A stretch of 64,000 nucleotides of DNA from Lysobacter dokdonensis DS-58 (GTDB taxonomy: Bacteria; Pseudomonadota; Gammaproteobacteria; Xanthomonadales; Xanthomonadaceae). The position numbers were made by a program, and so were the translations under genes. Location: positions 1 to 64,000 of the forward strand of contig NZ_JRKJ01000021.1 of the NCBI RefSeq assembly GCF_000770795.1, read 5' to 3'. Of the stretch, positions 11,137 to 19,996 are shown in pieces. Every line of letters begins with the position of its first letter. Within the stretch, counting starts at the first letter, position 1. The notes beneath the pieces are model-generated. The model made no database searches, was not told the DNA's origin, and saw nothing but the letters and a program-made list of their open reading frames with translations.

Positions 11137-12417
11137 TTATTCGGAGCCGGCAGGATACGCGCGGGGCAGGGCGCCGGGCGAGCGCAGGTAGCGATCGCGC
11201 AGTTCGGTCTGGCGCGAGCGCATCGGCTGCGCGCGGCCATCGAGCCACACGGCCTCCGCGAGCGACGTCACGTCGAGCGGGTCGCCGCTCCACAGCACCA
11301 GGTCGGCGCGCTTGCCGACCGCGATGGTGCCGAAGTCGCCATCGACGCCGAAGGCCTGCGCCGGCACGCGCGTCAGCGCCGCCAGCCCGTCTTCCCACGG
11401 CAGACCGTTGGCCACTGCGTTGCCCGCCATCTGCCGCACCTTCCGTGCGTGGTGCGAGCCCGCGCTCTGGATCGCGACGTCGACGCCGGCCGCACGCAGA
11501 CGCGCGGCGTTTTCCAGCGTCGCGCCGAGCTGGTCGAAATCCGCCGGCAGATCGGCGAGCGAATCGACGAACACCGGCACCTTCGCGGCCGCGAGCTGGT
11601 CCGCGACCTTCCACGCTTCCGCGCCGCCGGTGACGGCGACGCGGACGTTGTTGCGCTTGCTCCAGCGCAGCAACTGCACGATGTCCGCCGCGCGATTGAC
11701 GTTGACGACGATCAGCCCGCGGCGATCAAGGAACTTCGCCAACGCCGCGCGCCCCATCGGCGTGAGCATCGCGAACTTCGAATCGGCCGACATGCGCCCG
11801 CGCGCCTCGGCGACGAGCTGGTCGAGGATCATCCATTGCGCGGCGCGCGACTTGCCCGTGAGGTTGGACGCGGAAGCACCGAGCGAGAGGAACAACGCCT
11901 TCGGCCCGACCGGATCGAGGCTGCCATCCAGGCGCACGACGCCACCCTGCCCGCCGATGATCGAACCGCCCGTCGTCGAACCCGCGGCGAGCATCGTCCA
12001 GCCGATGCCTTCCACGCGCGCGACCGGCAGCAGGATCGACTCGGGGTTGTACGCGAGGGTGACGTCGAACTCCGGACGCACCGCCGGATCCTTCTCCTCG
12101 CCGAGCGATTGCTGCGCATCGACGGTGGCTTCTTCGCCGCTGACTTCTTCCAGCCCGATGTCGGTGATGCCGCCGAACAGCGCGGGCGTCAGCGCGCGGC
12201 CGTTCGCTTCGACGACCGTTGCGTTGCCGGCCTGCAGGTTGGCGCCGACCGCGGCGATGCGCCCGTTGCGCACCAGCACGTCGGCATGTTCGAGCGTGCC
12301 GCGCGACGTGGCGGTGTGCACCTTGGCGTTGCGGACCAGCAGGTCCTGCGCCATCGCGGTGCCGGAAAGCGCGAACGCGCAGGCGATGGCGAGCGACTTC
12401 AAGAGGGTCTTGTTCAT
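11137..12417 (-). CDS. Exported amidohydrolase-like protein lacking metal ligands (probable pseudoenzyme)
   Basis: The 426-residue product has a cleavable signal peptide (AMAQ near residue 23) and the fold of an imidazolonepropionase-like amidohydrolase. Aligned by eye to the neighbouring 464-residue paralogue, every metal-binding position is changed. The HSH after TPG is replaced by TDIGLE, the HIH strand by VVNVN, the FHHG by VTGG (residues 262-265) and the HSD by QSAG. Catalysis by the usual metal mechanism is therefore unlikely. Its start overlaps the stop of the paralogue by ATGA, so the two are made together; a partner or regulatory role is the simplest inference. Confidence 0.82.
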   Translation of the reverse strand: MNKTLLKSLAIACAFALSGTAMAQDLLVRNAKVHTATSRGTLEHADVLVRNGRIAAVGANLQAGNATVVEANGRALTPALFGGITDIGLEEVSGEEATVDAQQSLGEEKDPAVRPEFDVTLAYNPESILLPVARVEGIGWTMLAAGSTTGGSIIGGQGGVVRLDGSLDPVGPKALFLSLGASASNLTGKSRAAQWMILDQLVAEARGRMSADSKFAMLTPMGRAALAKFLDRRGLIVVNVNRAADIVQLLRWSKRNNVRVAVTGGAEAWKVADQLAAAKVPVFVDSLADLPADFDQLGATLENAARLRAAGVDVAIQSAGSHHARKVRQMAGNAVANGLPWEDGLAALTRVPAQAFGVDGDFGTIAVGKRADLVLWSGDPLDVTSLAEAVWLDGRAQPMRSRQTELRDRYLRSPGALPRAYPAGSE

Positions 12418-13808
12418 CGCACGCCTCCGCGCTTGTCGTCCTGCCCGAGCATGAAGTCCGATTTCGGTTGGCGCGACGGATCGGCGCGGTCGTACAGGCG
12501 CGCGCCATCGATGTACACCTGCTCGGCGTGCGCGTAGACGGTGAACGGATTGCCGTTCCACACCACGACATCGCCCATCTTCCCCGGCTCCAGCGTGCCG
12601 GTCATCGCGTCGATGCCCATCGCCCTGGCGGGATTCTGCGTGAGCCAGAGGATCGCGTGCTCCGGCGTGATGTCGATGCCGATGCGCTTCGCGTTCGCGA
12701 TGACCTTCGCCGCTTCCTGGTTGAGGCGCTGGATGCCTTCCTCGCTGTCGGAATGCACGATGGCGCAGCCGCCCGGCGCGCGGTCGACGAGGGCGATGTT
12801 TTCCTGGATGCCGTCGAAGGCTTCCATCTTGAAGCCCCACCAGTCGGCCCACAGCGCGCCGCACGTGCCGGCGGCGGCGAGCTTGTCGGCGATCTTGTAG
12901 GCCTCCACGCCGTGGTGGAAGGCGGAAATCCTGAACCCGAATTCCTTCGCCAGGTCCAGCATCGTCGCCATCTCGTCGGCGCGATAGCAGTGGATGTGCA
13001 CGCGGATGTCGCCGTTGATCGCGCCAGCCAGCGTGTCGTTCTTCAGATCGCGCTTGCCGGGACCTTCCTTCGATTCCTTCTGCTTCTTCATGTAATCGGC
13101 TGCTTCGATGAAGGCGGCGCGATACCCGGCGACATTGGCCATGCGCGTGGCCGGGCCGCCCTTCTGGCCATACACGCGCTTGGGGTTTTCGCCGCAGGCC
13201 ATCTTCAGGCCCCAGGGCGCGCCGGGGAATTTCATCGCCTGGTACGTGGTCGCCGGCACGTTCTTCAACGTGGCGCCGCGGCCACCGATGAGGTTCGCCG
13301 AACCCGGCAATACCTGCAGGCTCGTGATGCCGCCCGCGAGCGCGGTGAGGAAGCCGGGGTCCTGCGGCCAGATCGAATGCTCGGCCCAGACGTTCGGCGT
13401 GACCGGGCCGGTCATCTCGTTGCCGTCGCTGTGCGCGCTCATCCCGGGGCTCGGATACACGCCCAGGTGCGAGTGGATGTCGATGATGCCCGGCGTGACC
13501 CACTTGCCCTGCGCGTCTACGCGCGTGGCGCCGGCGGGCGCCTGCAAGCCCGTGCCGACCGCGACGATCTTGCCGTCCTGCAGCAGCACGTCGGCGTTGT
13601 CCAGGCGGGTGCCGGTGCCGGTGAGCACGGTTGCGCCGGTGATCAGCACCGGAGGCGATTGCACGCGCTGGTAGGTGGTCGGATAGGGATCGTCCGTCCA
13701 GCTCGGTTTGGCGGGCGCGGCGGTGGTCTTCGTCGCGCCACTGCTCGCGCAGCCGGCGATGAGGACCGTCGCGATGACGGCAACGATGGGCTTCAACGAC
13801 ACGGGCAA
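12414..13808 (-). CDS. Amidohydrolase family lipoprotein with intact metal site
   Basis: The 464-residue product has a lipoprotein signal (lipobox LIAGC, C20), so it is probably anchored facing the periplasm. The amidohydrolase metal site is complete: H112-S-H114 after TPGIID, H271-I-H273, F-H298-H299 and H352-S-D354. The imidazolonepropionase-like subgroup hydrolyses cyclic amides or dipeptide-like substrates, but the substrate here is unknown. It is the first gene of a minus-strand row that continues with a metal-free paralogue, a DUF1761 protein and an isomerase-like protein. Confidence 0.88.
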   Translation of the reverse strand: MPVSLKPIVAVIATVLIAGCASSGATKTTAAPAKPSWTDDPYPTTYQRVQSPPVLITGATVLTGTGTRLDNADVLLQDGKIVAVGTGLQAPAGATRVDAQGKWVTPGIIDIHSHLGVYPSPGMSAHSDGNEMTGPVTPNVWAEHSIWPQDPGFLTALAGGITSLQVLPGSANLIGGRGATLKNVPATTYQAMKFPGAPWGLKMACGENPKRVYGQKGGPATRMANVAGYRAAFIEAADYMKKQKESKEGPGKRDLKNDTLAGAINGDIRVHIHCYRADEMATMLDLAKEFGFRISAFHHGVEAYKIADKLAAAGTCGALWADWWGFKMEAFDGIQENIALVDRAPGGCAIVHSDSEEGIQRLNQEAAKVIANAKRIGIDITPEHAILWLTQNPARAMGIDAMTGTLEPGKMGDVVVWNGNPFTVYAHAEQVYIDGARLYDRADPSRQPKSDFMLGQDDKRGGVR

Positions 13809-13878
13809 CCCCTTTCCTTGGTGGCGCGACTGTCGAAAGCTAGCCCGTGCGCGATTCTGGCGCCAGCCTGACTTTGGT

Positions 13879-13884
13879 CATAAT
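13879..13884 (+). promoter_or_regulatory. Possible -10 box giving a leaderless nucleosidase mRNA
   Basis: CATAAT matches five of six -10 bases and ends seven nt before the A of the ATG at 13891. Transcription would start at or next to the ATG, and there is no purine-rich ribosome site before it (six C residues precede the start). The -35 region is weak, so the call rests on the spacing. Confidence 0.4.
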
Positions 13885-13890
13885 CCCCCC

Positions 13891-14667
13891 ATGAAGGACA
13901 AACCGCAGATCGTCGAAAACTGGCTGCCGCGTTACACCGGCGTGCCACTGGACCAATTCGGCGAATACATCCTGCTGACCAATTTCGGCGGTTATCTCGG
14001 ACATTTCGCGCGATTGTCGGGCGCGGAAGTCGTCGGGCTCGACCGCCCGATGCCCAGCGCCACGGCCGACGGCATCACGATGATCAACTTCGGCATGGGC
14101 AGCCCCAATGCCGCGACGATGATGGACCTGCTCTCGGCCGTCATGCCGAAGGGCGTGTTGTTCCTCGGCAAGTGCGGCGGCCTCAAGCGCAAGAACCAGC
14201 TCGGCGATCTCGTGCTGCCCATCGCCGCCATCCGGGGCGAAGGCACGTCCGACGATTACCTGTTGCCCGAAGTGCCCGCGCTGCCGGCCTTCGCGATGCA
14301 GCGCGCGGTGTCGACGATGATCCGCGACCTCGGCCACGACTACTGGACCGGCACGGTGTACACCACCAACCGGCGCGTGTGGGAACACGACGATGCGTTC
14401 AAGGAACGCCTGCGCACGATGCGCTGCATGGCGATCGACATGGAGACGGCGACGATCTTCGCCGCCGGATTCGCCAACCGCATTCCGAGCGGCGCGCTGC
14501 TCCTGGTGAGCGACCAGCCGATGGTGCCCGAAGGCGTGAAGACCGAAGCATCGGATGCGCGCGTGAGCGCGGAATACGTCGAGCGCCACATCCAGATCGG
14601 CATCGAGGCACTGCGCCTGATCCGCCGGCACGGCAAGAGCGTGCGCCACCTGCGGTTCGACGAATGA
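13891..14667 (+). CDS. amn: AMP nucleosidase (short form)
   Basis: Splits AMP to adenine and ribose-5-phosphate, or acts on a related nucleotide. The 258-residue protein is a nucleoside phosphorylase-fold enzyme of the short AMP nucleosidase type. It has the glycine-rich FLGKCGGLK loop, the RGEGTSDDYLLPEVPA segment and the substrate-site motif IDMETATIFAAGF. The start is at 13891; an open frame upstream overlaps the promoter of the divergent amidohydrolase. Its stop overlaps the next start by ATGA. The enzyme class is firm, the exact substrate is by family. Confidence 0.85.
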   Translation: MKDKPQIVENWLPRYTGVPLDQFGEYILLTNFGGYLGHFARLSGAEVVGLDRPMPSATADGITMINFGMGSPNAATMMDLLSAVMPKGVLFLGKCGGLKRKNQLGDLVLPIAAIRGEGTSDDYLLPEVPALPAFAMQRAVSTMIRDLGHDYWTGTVYTTNRRVWEHDDAFKERLRTMRCMAIDMETATIFAAGFANRIPSGALLLVSDQPMVPEGVKTEASDARVSAEYVERHIQIGIEALRLIRRHGKSVRHLRFDE

Positions 14668-15200
14668 TTGGCGCCGGGGACATCGTCTCGTTCTGGCGCG
14701 ACGCCGGGCCGACGAAATGGTTCCGTGGCGGCGAAGCGTTCGACCGCGAATGCGATGCGCGATTCCGCGACGCGCATTACGCGGCGGCCGCGCGCACGTT
14801 CGACGATTGGAACGCGACGCCCGACGGCGCGCTCGCGCTGCTGCTCCTGCTCGACCAGATCCCGCGCAACATCTTCCGCTGCACAGCGCACATGTTCGCG
14901 ACCGATGCGCTGGCGCGGATGTATGCAGTCCGCGCGATCGACGCGGGCTTCGATACGCAGGTCGACCCGACGCTGCGCATCTTCTTCTACCTGCCGTTCG
15001 AGCATTCCGAAGACGCGGCCGACCAGGCGCGCTCGGTCGCGCTCCACGCGACGCTGCCCAACGGCGACCATGGCGGATGGGCGAAGAAGCACGCGGAGGT
15101 CATCGCCCGGTTCGGCCGCTTCCCGCATCGCAACCGCGCGCTCGGGCGCGAAAGCACGCCCGAAGAACGCGATTGGCTGAACGCGGGCGGCGGCTTCTGA
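14664..15200 (+). CDS. DUF924 family protein
   Basis: A 178-residue soluble protein with the hallmarks of DUF924: an N-terminal IVSFWRDAGPTKWF block, LLLLDQIPRNIFR in the middle, and RFGRFPHRNRALGRESTPEE near the end. The fold is TPR-like and helical; the biochemical role is unknown. It starts inside the stop codon of the nucleosidase gene (ATGA overlap), so the two are translated together. Confidence 0.88.
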   Translation: MIGAGDIVSFWRDAGPTKWFRGGEAFDRECDARFRDAHYAAAARTFDDWNATPDGALALLLLLDQIPRNIFRCTAHMFATDALARMYAVRAIDAGFDTQVDPTLRIFFYLPFEHSEDAADQARSVALHATLPNGDHGGWAKKHAEVIARFGRFPHRNRALGRESTPEERDWLNAGGGF

Positions 15201-15234
15201 CCGGGAGCGCGACGCGCTCGGTTAGCATCGCGCC

Positions 15235-15636
15235 ATGATCACTTCCCTCCTGCTCCTCGCCGTCACGGCGACCACGCCCGCGGCCCAAGCCACGACCATC
15301 GCCCCCGCCGCCATCGCTGCGCCGCTCGACTACGACGCCGCCAAGGCGCTGGCCGACCGCGACGAAGCCGCGATGTCCAAGCTCTCCGCCGACATGCTGC
15401 GCCGCTCGCAATCCGGCGTGCTCGAGCGCGCGGCGGCCTCGTGCCAGACGACCGAAGCGCCGAAGTCCTTCACCGTCGTGCTGGAACTCGATGCGAAGGG
15501 CCGCGTCACCAACCACTGGCGCAACGCCGAAACCGGCCTGGCCAAGTGCATGGACGACAAACTCGCGCGGCAGATGTTCTACGTGCCGAGCAAGGCGCCG
15601 TTCTACATCTCCTTCGAAGTGAGCTTCACGCCTTAA
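15235..15636 (+). CDS. Small secreted hypothetical protein (133 aa)
   Basis: An Ala/Thr-rich N-terminal stretch of about 28 residues looks like a signal peptide. The mature part contains two cysteines (ASCQTTE and LAKCMDD) and a C-terminal FTVVLELDAKGRVTNHWRNA segment, somewhat like the beta-hairpin region of TonB C-terminal or energy-transduction domains. I do not recognise a family with certainty. Its stop overlaps the stop of the convergent glutaredoxin fusion gene by four bases. Confidence 0.65.
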   Translation: MITSLLLLAVTATTPAAQATTIAPAAIAAPLDYDAAKALADRDEAAMSKLSADMLRRSQSGVLERAAASCQTTEAPKSFTVVLELDAKGRVTNHWRNAETGLAKCMDDKLARQMFYVPSKAPFYISFEVSFTP

Positions 15637-16556
15637 TACTTCGGCACGCTCGCGTCGGCATCGGCCCACGCGTCGATGCCGCCGGTGATGTTGTAAACCT
15701 CGCGGAAGCCCTGCTGGCGGAAATGCTCCGCCGCCTGCGCGCTGCGGCCGCCGTGGTGGCACAGGAACGCGAGCGCAGTGTCCTTCGGCAATTCGCCGAT
15801 GGCTTCCAGGCCCTGGTCGAAATTCAGCACGTCGCCAGCGATGGATGCGAGGGCGCGTTCCTCCGACGGGCGCACGTCGACGATGCGCAGGTTGCCGGCG
15901 TTGCGGCGTGCCATCGCATCGGCGGGATTCATCGGCTGCACGGCCGGGGGTGCATTCGGATTTTCGATCACCAGGCCGCGGCCGCGCACGTCGTCCGCCC
16001 AATCGATGCGCAAGCCGTCCGCGCGGCGCGCGCCGGCGAGATCGAACTCCACGCGGATGCCATCGACGACGGCCGTGATCGCATTCGGATCCGGCTGCGC
16101 GAGATGCAGGCGCGTGCGGTATTGCGGGTCGATGTCCATGCGCACGACGACATCGCCGCCCGCATCCGTGATCGCGGTGCGCAGCATCGCGATCGCCGCT
16201 TCGCCGATGACGATGCTGGGCGGTGTGCGGTCCGGCGGCGGCAGGCCGAGCGCGCCGTGCAACTCACCGGAATTGGCCATCTGCTCGATGATGTCGCTGC
16301 CGCCGACCAGTTCGCCGCCGATGTAGAGCTGCGGGATCGTCGGCCAGTCGCCGTAGAGCTTGATGGCTTCGCGGATTTCCGGATCGGCCAGCACGTCGAC
16401 GTGCTTGTACTGGATGCCGAGCCCGTTCAGAGCGCCCACGGCCTTCGCCGAGAAACCGCATTGCGGCGACTGCGGCTGGCCCTTCATGAACAGGACGATG
16501 CGATTGTCCGCGAGCAACGTGTCGATGCGCGAGCGGAGGGCGGGATCGAGGGACAT
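15633..16556 (-). CDS. Three-domain monothiol glutaredoxin / HesB-like / rhodanese fusion
   Basis: The 307-residue protein has a Grx4-type monothiol glutaredoxin with the CGFS site (C33-S36, residues about 1-105). A middle segment follows (about 115-195, IVIGEAAIAMLRTAI onward) that resembles A-type iron-sulfur carrier domains. A C-terminal rhodanese domain ends with the CHHGGRS active loop. CGFS glutaredoxins carry [2Fe-2S] clusters with glutathione, and rhodaneses move sulfane sulfur, so a role in iron-sulfur supply is plausible. The middle domain lacks the cysteines of true A-type carriers. The gene overlaps its convergent neighbour by four bases. Confidence 0.85.
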   Translation of the reverse strand: MSLDPALRSRIDTLLADNRIVLFMKGQPQSPQCGFSAKAVGALNGLGIQYKHVDVLADPEIREAIKLYGDWPTIPQLYIGGELVGGSDIIEQMANSGELHGALGLPPPDRTPPSIVIGEAAIAMLRTAITDAGGDVVVRMDIDPQYRTRLHLAQPDPNAITAVVDGIRVEFDLAGARRADGLRIDWADDVRGRGLVIENPNAPPAVQPMNPADAMARRNAGNLRIVDVRPSEERALASIAGDVLNFDQGLEAIGELPKDTALAFLCHHGGRSAQAAEHFRQQGFREVYNITGGIDAWADADASVPKY

Positions 16557-16609
16557 GGGGCGATTCCGGAACTGCGGGGGAGACGCGAATTGTAAGCCTT
16601 TGCGGCAAG

Positions 16610-17395
16610 ATGGCCCGCATGCACCAGGTCCTCGCCCCCCGCCGCGTCCCGCGCCGCCCGCATGCCTGGGCGTGGTGCCTGCTCGCCTCGCAGGCGGTGG
16701 TGGCGTGGCTGTGGTGGCGCTTCGGTTGGGAAATCGGCCTGCCGGCGATGGTCGCCTCGCACGCGCCGTTCTGGTGGGCCACGCTCGTGCCGGATTCGGC
16801 CCTGTTCAGCCCGGTGGTGCGGCGCCTGCCCACCGACGCGCAAGTCGCCTGGCTGACGATCGACGACGGCCCGTCGGCCGATACGCGCGCGGTGCTCGAC
16901 GTCCTCGATGCCTTCGATGCGAAGGCGACGTTCTTCCTCGTCGGCGAGCGCGCGCGCGCCCAGCCGGCGCTCGTGCACGAAATCGCGCGACGCGGCCACG
17001 GCATCGGCAACCACAGCGCGACGCATCCGCAGGCGTGGTTCTGGGCCCTGCCGCCGGCGCGCATGCGCGCGGAAATCGAACGCACGCAGGCCACCTTGCG
17101 CGACCTCACCGGCACGACGCCCCACTGGTTCCGCGCGGTGGTCGGCATGGCCAATCCCTTCGTCGCCCCCGTGCTGAAAGCGCACGGCATGACGCGCGTG
17201 GCGTGGAGTGCGCGCGGATACGATGCGTTCGCTTCCGACCCGCAACGCGTGGCCGACCGCATCGAACGCCAGCTGTCGCCCGGCGCGATCGTGTTGCTGC
17301 ATGAAGGCGCGAAGCACGGCCGCAACGTCGACACGTTGCGTGCGGTGCTGGAACGATTGCAGGCGCGCGGCTATCGCGCGGTGGTTCCCGACTAG
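16610..17395 (+). CDS. Polysaccharide deacetylase (NodB-type) with N-terminal membrane anchor
   Basis: The 261-residue protein has a hydrophobic stretch at about residues 20-37 and then a carbohydrate esterase 4 domain. The metal site appears as TIDDGP (D85, D86) and GNHSATHP (H135, H139), with LHEG near the C-terminus as the last conserved motif. Such enzymes remove N- or O-acetyl groups from sugars; the substrate is unknown and may be envelope polysaccharide. A second ATG at 16619 is possible. Its stop overlaps the stop of the convergent methyltransferase gene. Confidence 0.88.
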   Translation: MARMHQVLAPRRVPRRPHAWAWCLLASQAVVAWLWWRFGWEIGLPAMVASHAPFWWATLVPDSALFSPVVRRLPTDAQVAWLTIDDGPSADTRAVLDVLDAFDAKATFFLVGERARAQPALVHEIARRGHGIGNHSATHPQAWFWALPPARMRAEIERTQATLRDLTGTTPHWFRAVVGMANPFVAPVLKAHGMTRVAWSARGYDAFASDPQRVADRIERQLSPGAIVLLHEGAKHGRNVDTLRAVLERLQARGYRAVVPD

Positions 17396-18078
17396 TCGCG
17401 CGCGGCGACGATCCGCCAGTTGTTGAACGGCGTATTGCCGTACAGGGGCGTGAACGTCGCGCGCAGTCCGGCGCCTTCGAGCTTCGCGCGCAAGGCATCG
17501 GCCTCCGGATACGCAGTCGGCGCCGACGGCATCCAGTGGATGTACTTCGAAAGCACGTCGATGCGGCGCGTGGTGCGCGCGCGCGTGCTGCCATCATCCA
17601 GGCCCGTGCGGATCACGAGCTTGCCGCCGGGCGTGATGCTTGCGATGGCTGCGTCGAGGCAGGCGTCCTGCGCCTGCGGTGGCACGAACTGCAGCACGTC
17701 GAGGATCGCCACGCTGCCCGAATGCGCCGGCATGCCCGCGGCGAGGTCGACGACGTCGAACGCGACGCCCTGCAATCCGGCGCGCGCTGCACCGCGCTTC
17801 GCCTGCGCGATCTTCGGCGCGTCGATGTCGACACCGCGATAGGCCATCGACACGCCGTTCGAACGCAACGCGTGCGCGAGCAGGCCGATGCCGCAACCCA
17901 GGTCGAGCAGCGGCGCGGTGGTGCCGCGCAACGCGTCGATCACGCCGGGGTACAGCGGATCGGTGCGCATCTTCACGCGCGCGTAGTAGTACAGCGCGCG
18001 ATTGCCGTACCACCGATCCGGCAGGAACGCGCGCGCGATGCGCAACGCGTCGGCCGGCGGCAGCGCGGCGTCCGTCAT
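17392..18078 (-). CDS. Class I SAM-dependent methyltransferase
   Basis: The 228-residue protein has the SAM-binding motif LDLGCGIG (58-65) and the following VDID acidic loop, typical of class I methyltransferases. There is no signal. The substrate is unknown. It starts inside the stop codon of the SGNH hydrolase gene (ATGA overlap), which itself overlaps the aminotransferase gene, so all three form one operon. The upstream start inside the hydrolase gene is rejected because it extends in a frame with no family similarity. Confidence 0.85.
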   Translation of the reverse strand: MTDAALPPADALRIARAFLPDRWYGNRALYYYARVKMRTDPLYPGVIDALRGTTAPLLDLGCGIGLLAHALRSNGVSMAYRGVDIDAPKIAQAKRGAARAGLQGVAFDVVDLAAGMPAHSGSVAILDVLQFVPPQAQDACLDAAIASITPGGKLVIRTGLDDGSTRARTTRRIDVLSKYIHWMPSAPTAYPEADALRAKLEGAGLRATFTPLYGNTPFNNWRIVAARD

Positions 18079-18689
18079 TTCGCCAGCAGCGTCCGCGCGA
18101 CGGGCAGCGCGAGTTGCGTCCACGCCGTATACATCGCGCCGTCGGGATGCAGGCCGTCTTCGGCGACCTGCGCCGGATTCGCGCGGCTCGCGGGCGTGAT
18201 GTCGACGAACGCGACGCCGGTGCCCTGCGCGATGTCCCGCGCGGCGGCGTTGAATGCGTCGATCTCCTCCGACACGTTCACCCGGTCGCGCGCTTCGGTC
18301 TTCGCGAACGGCGTGACGCCCCAATCGGGAATGCTCACGACGAACACGCGCTCCGCGCGGCCGTTGGCGAAGCCGATCGCGCGTTGCAGCAGCCCGCGGA
18401 ACTCGCCGCGATAATCGGCGACGCTGCGCCCGCGATACTGGTTGTTCACGCCGATGAGCAGCGACACCAGGTCCCAGTGGCCGAGCGGTTCGGCCGCGTC
18501 GATCGCGGCGTTGAGCTCATCGGTCGTCCAGCCCGTCGTCGCGATGATGCGCGGATCGCGCAGGCCGATCTTCTCCTCGCGCAACGCACGCGCGAGTTGC
18601 AACGGCCAGCGCAACGCGGCGTCGACGCCTTCGCCGATCGTGTAACTGTCGCCGAGCGCGAGATACCGCATGCCGGCGAGCTTGCGCAT
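18075..18689 (-). CDS. SGNH/GDSL-family hydrolase
   Basis: The 204-residue protein starts almost directly with block I (ALGDSYTIGE, S15 nucleophile), followed by the block III glycine-asparagine motif (LIGVNNQ, N82) and the block V motif with the catalytic Asp and His (EDGLHPDG). No signal peptide is evident, so it is probably cytosolic. Members hydrolyse esters of lipids or carbohydrates; the substrate is not known. Its ATG overlaps the stop of the aminotransferase gene (TGATG) and its stop overlaps the start of the methyltransferase gene. Confidence 0.88.
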   Translation of the reverse strand: MRKLAGMRYLALGDSYTIGEGVDAALRWPLQLARALREEKIGLRDPRIIATTGWTTDELNAAIDAAEPLGHWDLVSLLIGVNNQYRGRSVADYRGEFRGLLQRAIGFANGRAERVFVVSIPDWGVTPFAKTEARDRVNVSEEIDAFNAAARDIAQGTGVAFVDITPASRANPAQVAEDGLHPDGAMYTAWTQLALPVARTLLAK

Positions 18690-19933
18690 CAGGCCACCGC
18701 GGCGCGGCGCTTGGCCGCGGTTTCGGCGCGGCGGCCGAGCACGCGCTCGATGCGCGCGAACACCTCGCGCAACACCGGCGCCTCCGGCAGCAGCGTCACG
18801 CGGAAATGATTGCGGAACGGCACGTTGAAGCTGGAACCCGGGACGATCAGCACGTCCTCGTGCTCCAGCATTTCCAGTGCGAAGGCGTGATCGTCGAAAC
18901 CCTCCGCCGCATCGCCGACGACCGCCGGGAATCCGTACAGCGCCCCCTGCGGCGCGACGAGCGACAAGTGCTCGCTGCCCGCGCAGCAGTCGATCAGCGC
19001 CTGGCGCGTCGCGTGCAGGCGCCCGCCGGGCGCGGTGAGCGGGCGGATCGTGTCGACGCCATGCAGCGCCTGCTCGATCGCGAATTGCCCCGGCACGTTT
19101 GCGCACAGGCGCAAGGCGCCGAGCAGGTCCATCGCATGGTGGAAATCGCCGCTCGCGAGCGGATCGCCGCTCAATACCGCCCAACCCACGCGCCAGCCGC
19201 ACGCGCGGTGCACCTTCGACAGGCCGCCGAACGACAGGCACGGCAGATCACCGGCCAGCGGCGCGAGCGGTTGGAACGTCGCGTCGTCGTACAGGATTTC
19301 GTCGTAGATCTCGTCGGACATCAGCAGCAGGTGATGCTTCGCGGCGATGGCCACGATGCGCTCGAGCAATTCGCGCGGATAGCTCGCGCCGGTCGGGTTG
19401 TTCGGATTGATCAGCACGATCGCGCGCGTACGCGGCGAGACGAGCTTGGCGATCTCGTCCGGATCGGGCAGGAAGCCATTCTCCGGCAGGCAGCGGTAAT
19501 ACACCGGCCGGCCGTCGTTGAGGATCGTCGCGGCCGACCACAGCGGATAGTCGGGCGAGGGCAGCAGCACTTCATCGCCGGGATTGAGCAGCGCGCGCAG
19601 GCTCAGGTCGATCAGCTCGCTCACGCCGTTGCCGACGAACACGCGTTCGGGGGACGCATTGGGCGTCCCGCGCTTGCGATGGAAATCGGCGATGGCCTCG
19701 CGCGCGACGGGCAGGCCCTGCTGGTGCGTGTAGGGATCGGTGTTGGCGATCCGGTCGGCGATGGCGCGCTGCAGGTGTTCGGGCGCACGGAACCCGAAGG
19801 CGCCGGGGTTGCCGATATTGAGCTTCACGAGCGTGCGGCCCTGGGCTTCCAGCTCGCGGGCGCGTCGTGCCAGTTCGCCGCGGATCTCGTATCGGACTTC
19901 GGACAGGCGTTCGCGGGTCTTGAGGCTCGGCAT
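18689..19933 (-). CDS. alaA: Alanine-synthesising aminotransferase (AlaA-like)
   Basis: A PLP-dependent class I/II aminotransferase of 414 residues that resembles E. coli AlaA throughout. Shared features include KLNIGNPGAFGF near the start, INPNNPTGA, the SDEIYDEILYDD segment, the PLP lysine in FGGLSK and LRLCANVPGQFAIEQAL. AlaA makes alanine from pyruvate and glutamate. The start at 19933 gives the same N-terminal length as E. coli AlaA; 19939 is possible. It heads an operon with the SGNH hydrolase and methyltransferase genes and is divergent from rsgA. Confidence 0.85.
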   Translation of the reverse strand: MPSLKTRERLSEVRYEIRGELARRARELEAQGRTLVKLNIGNPGAFGFRAPEHLQRAIADRIANTDPYTHQQGLPVAREAIADFHRKRGTPNASPERVFVGNGVSELIDLSLRALLNPGDEVLLPSPDYPLWSAATILNDGRPVYYRCLPENGFLPDPDEIAKLVSPRTRAIVLINPNNPTGASYPRELLERIVAIAAKHHLLLMSDEIYDEILYDDATFQPLAPLAGDLPCLSFGGLSKVHRACGWRVGWAVLSGDPLASGDFHHAMDLLGALRLCANVPGQFAIEQALHGVDTIRPLTAPGGRLHATRQALIDCCAGSEHLSLVAPQGALYGFPAVVGDAAEGFDDHAFALEMLEHEDVLIVPGSSFNVPFRNHFRVTLLPEAPVLREVFARIERVLGRRAETAAKRRAAVA

Positions 19934-19996
19934 CGACATCGGCGGCGCGGTTTTCGAAAACGTGGAGGCCCGCAAGCCTAGCAGGAGAGAGGGCGC

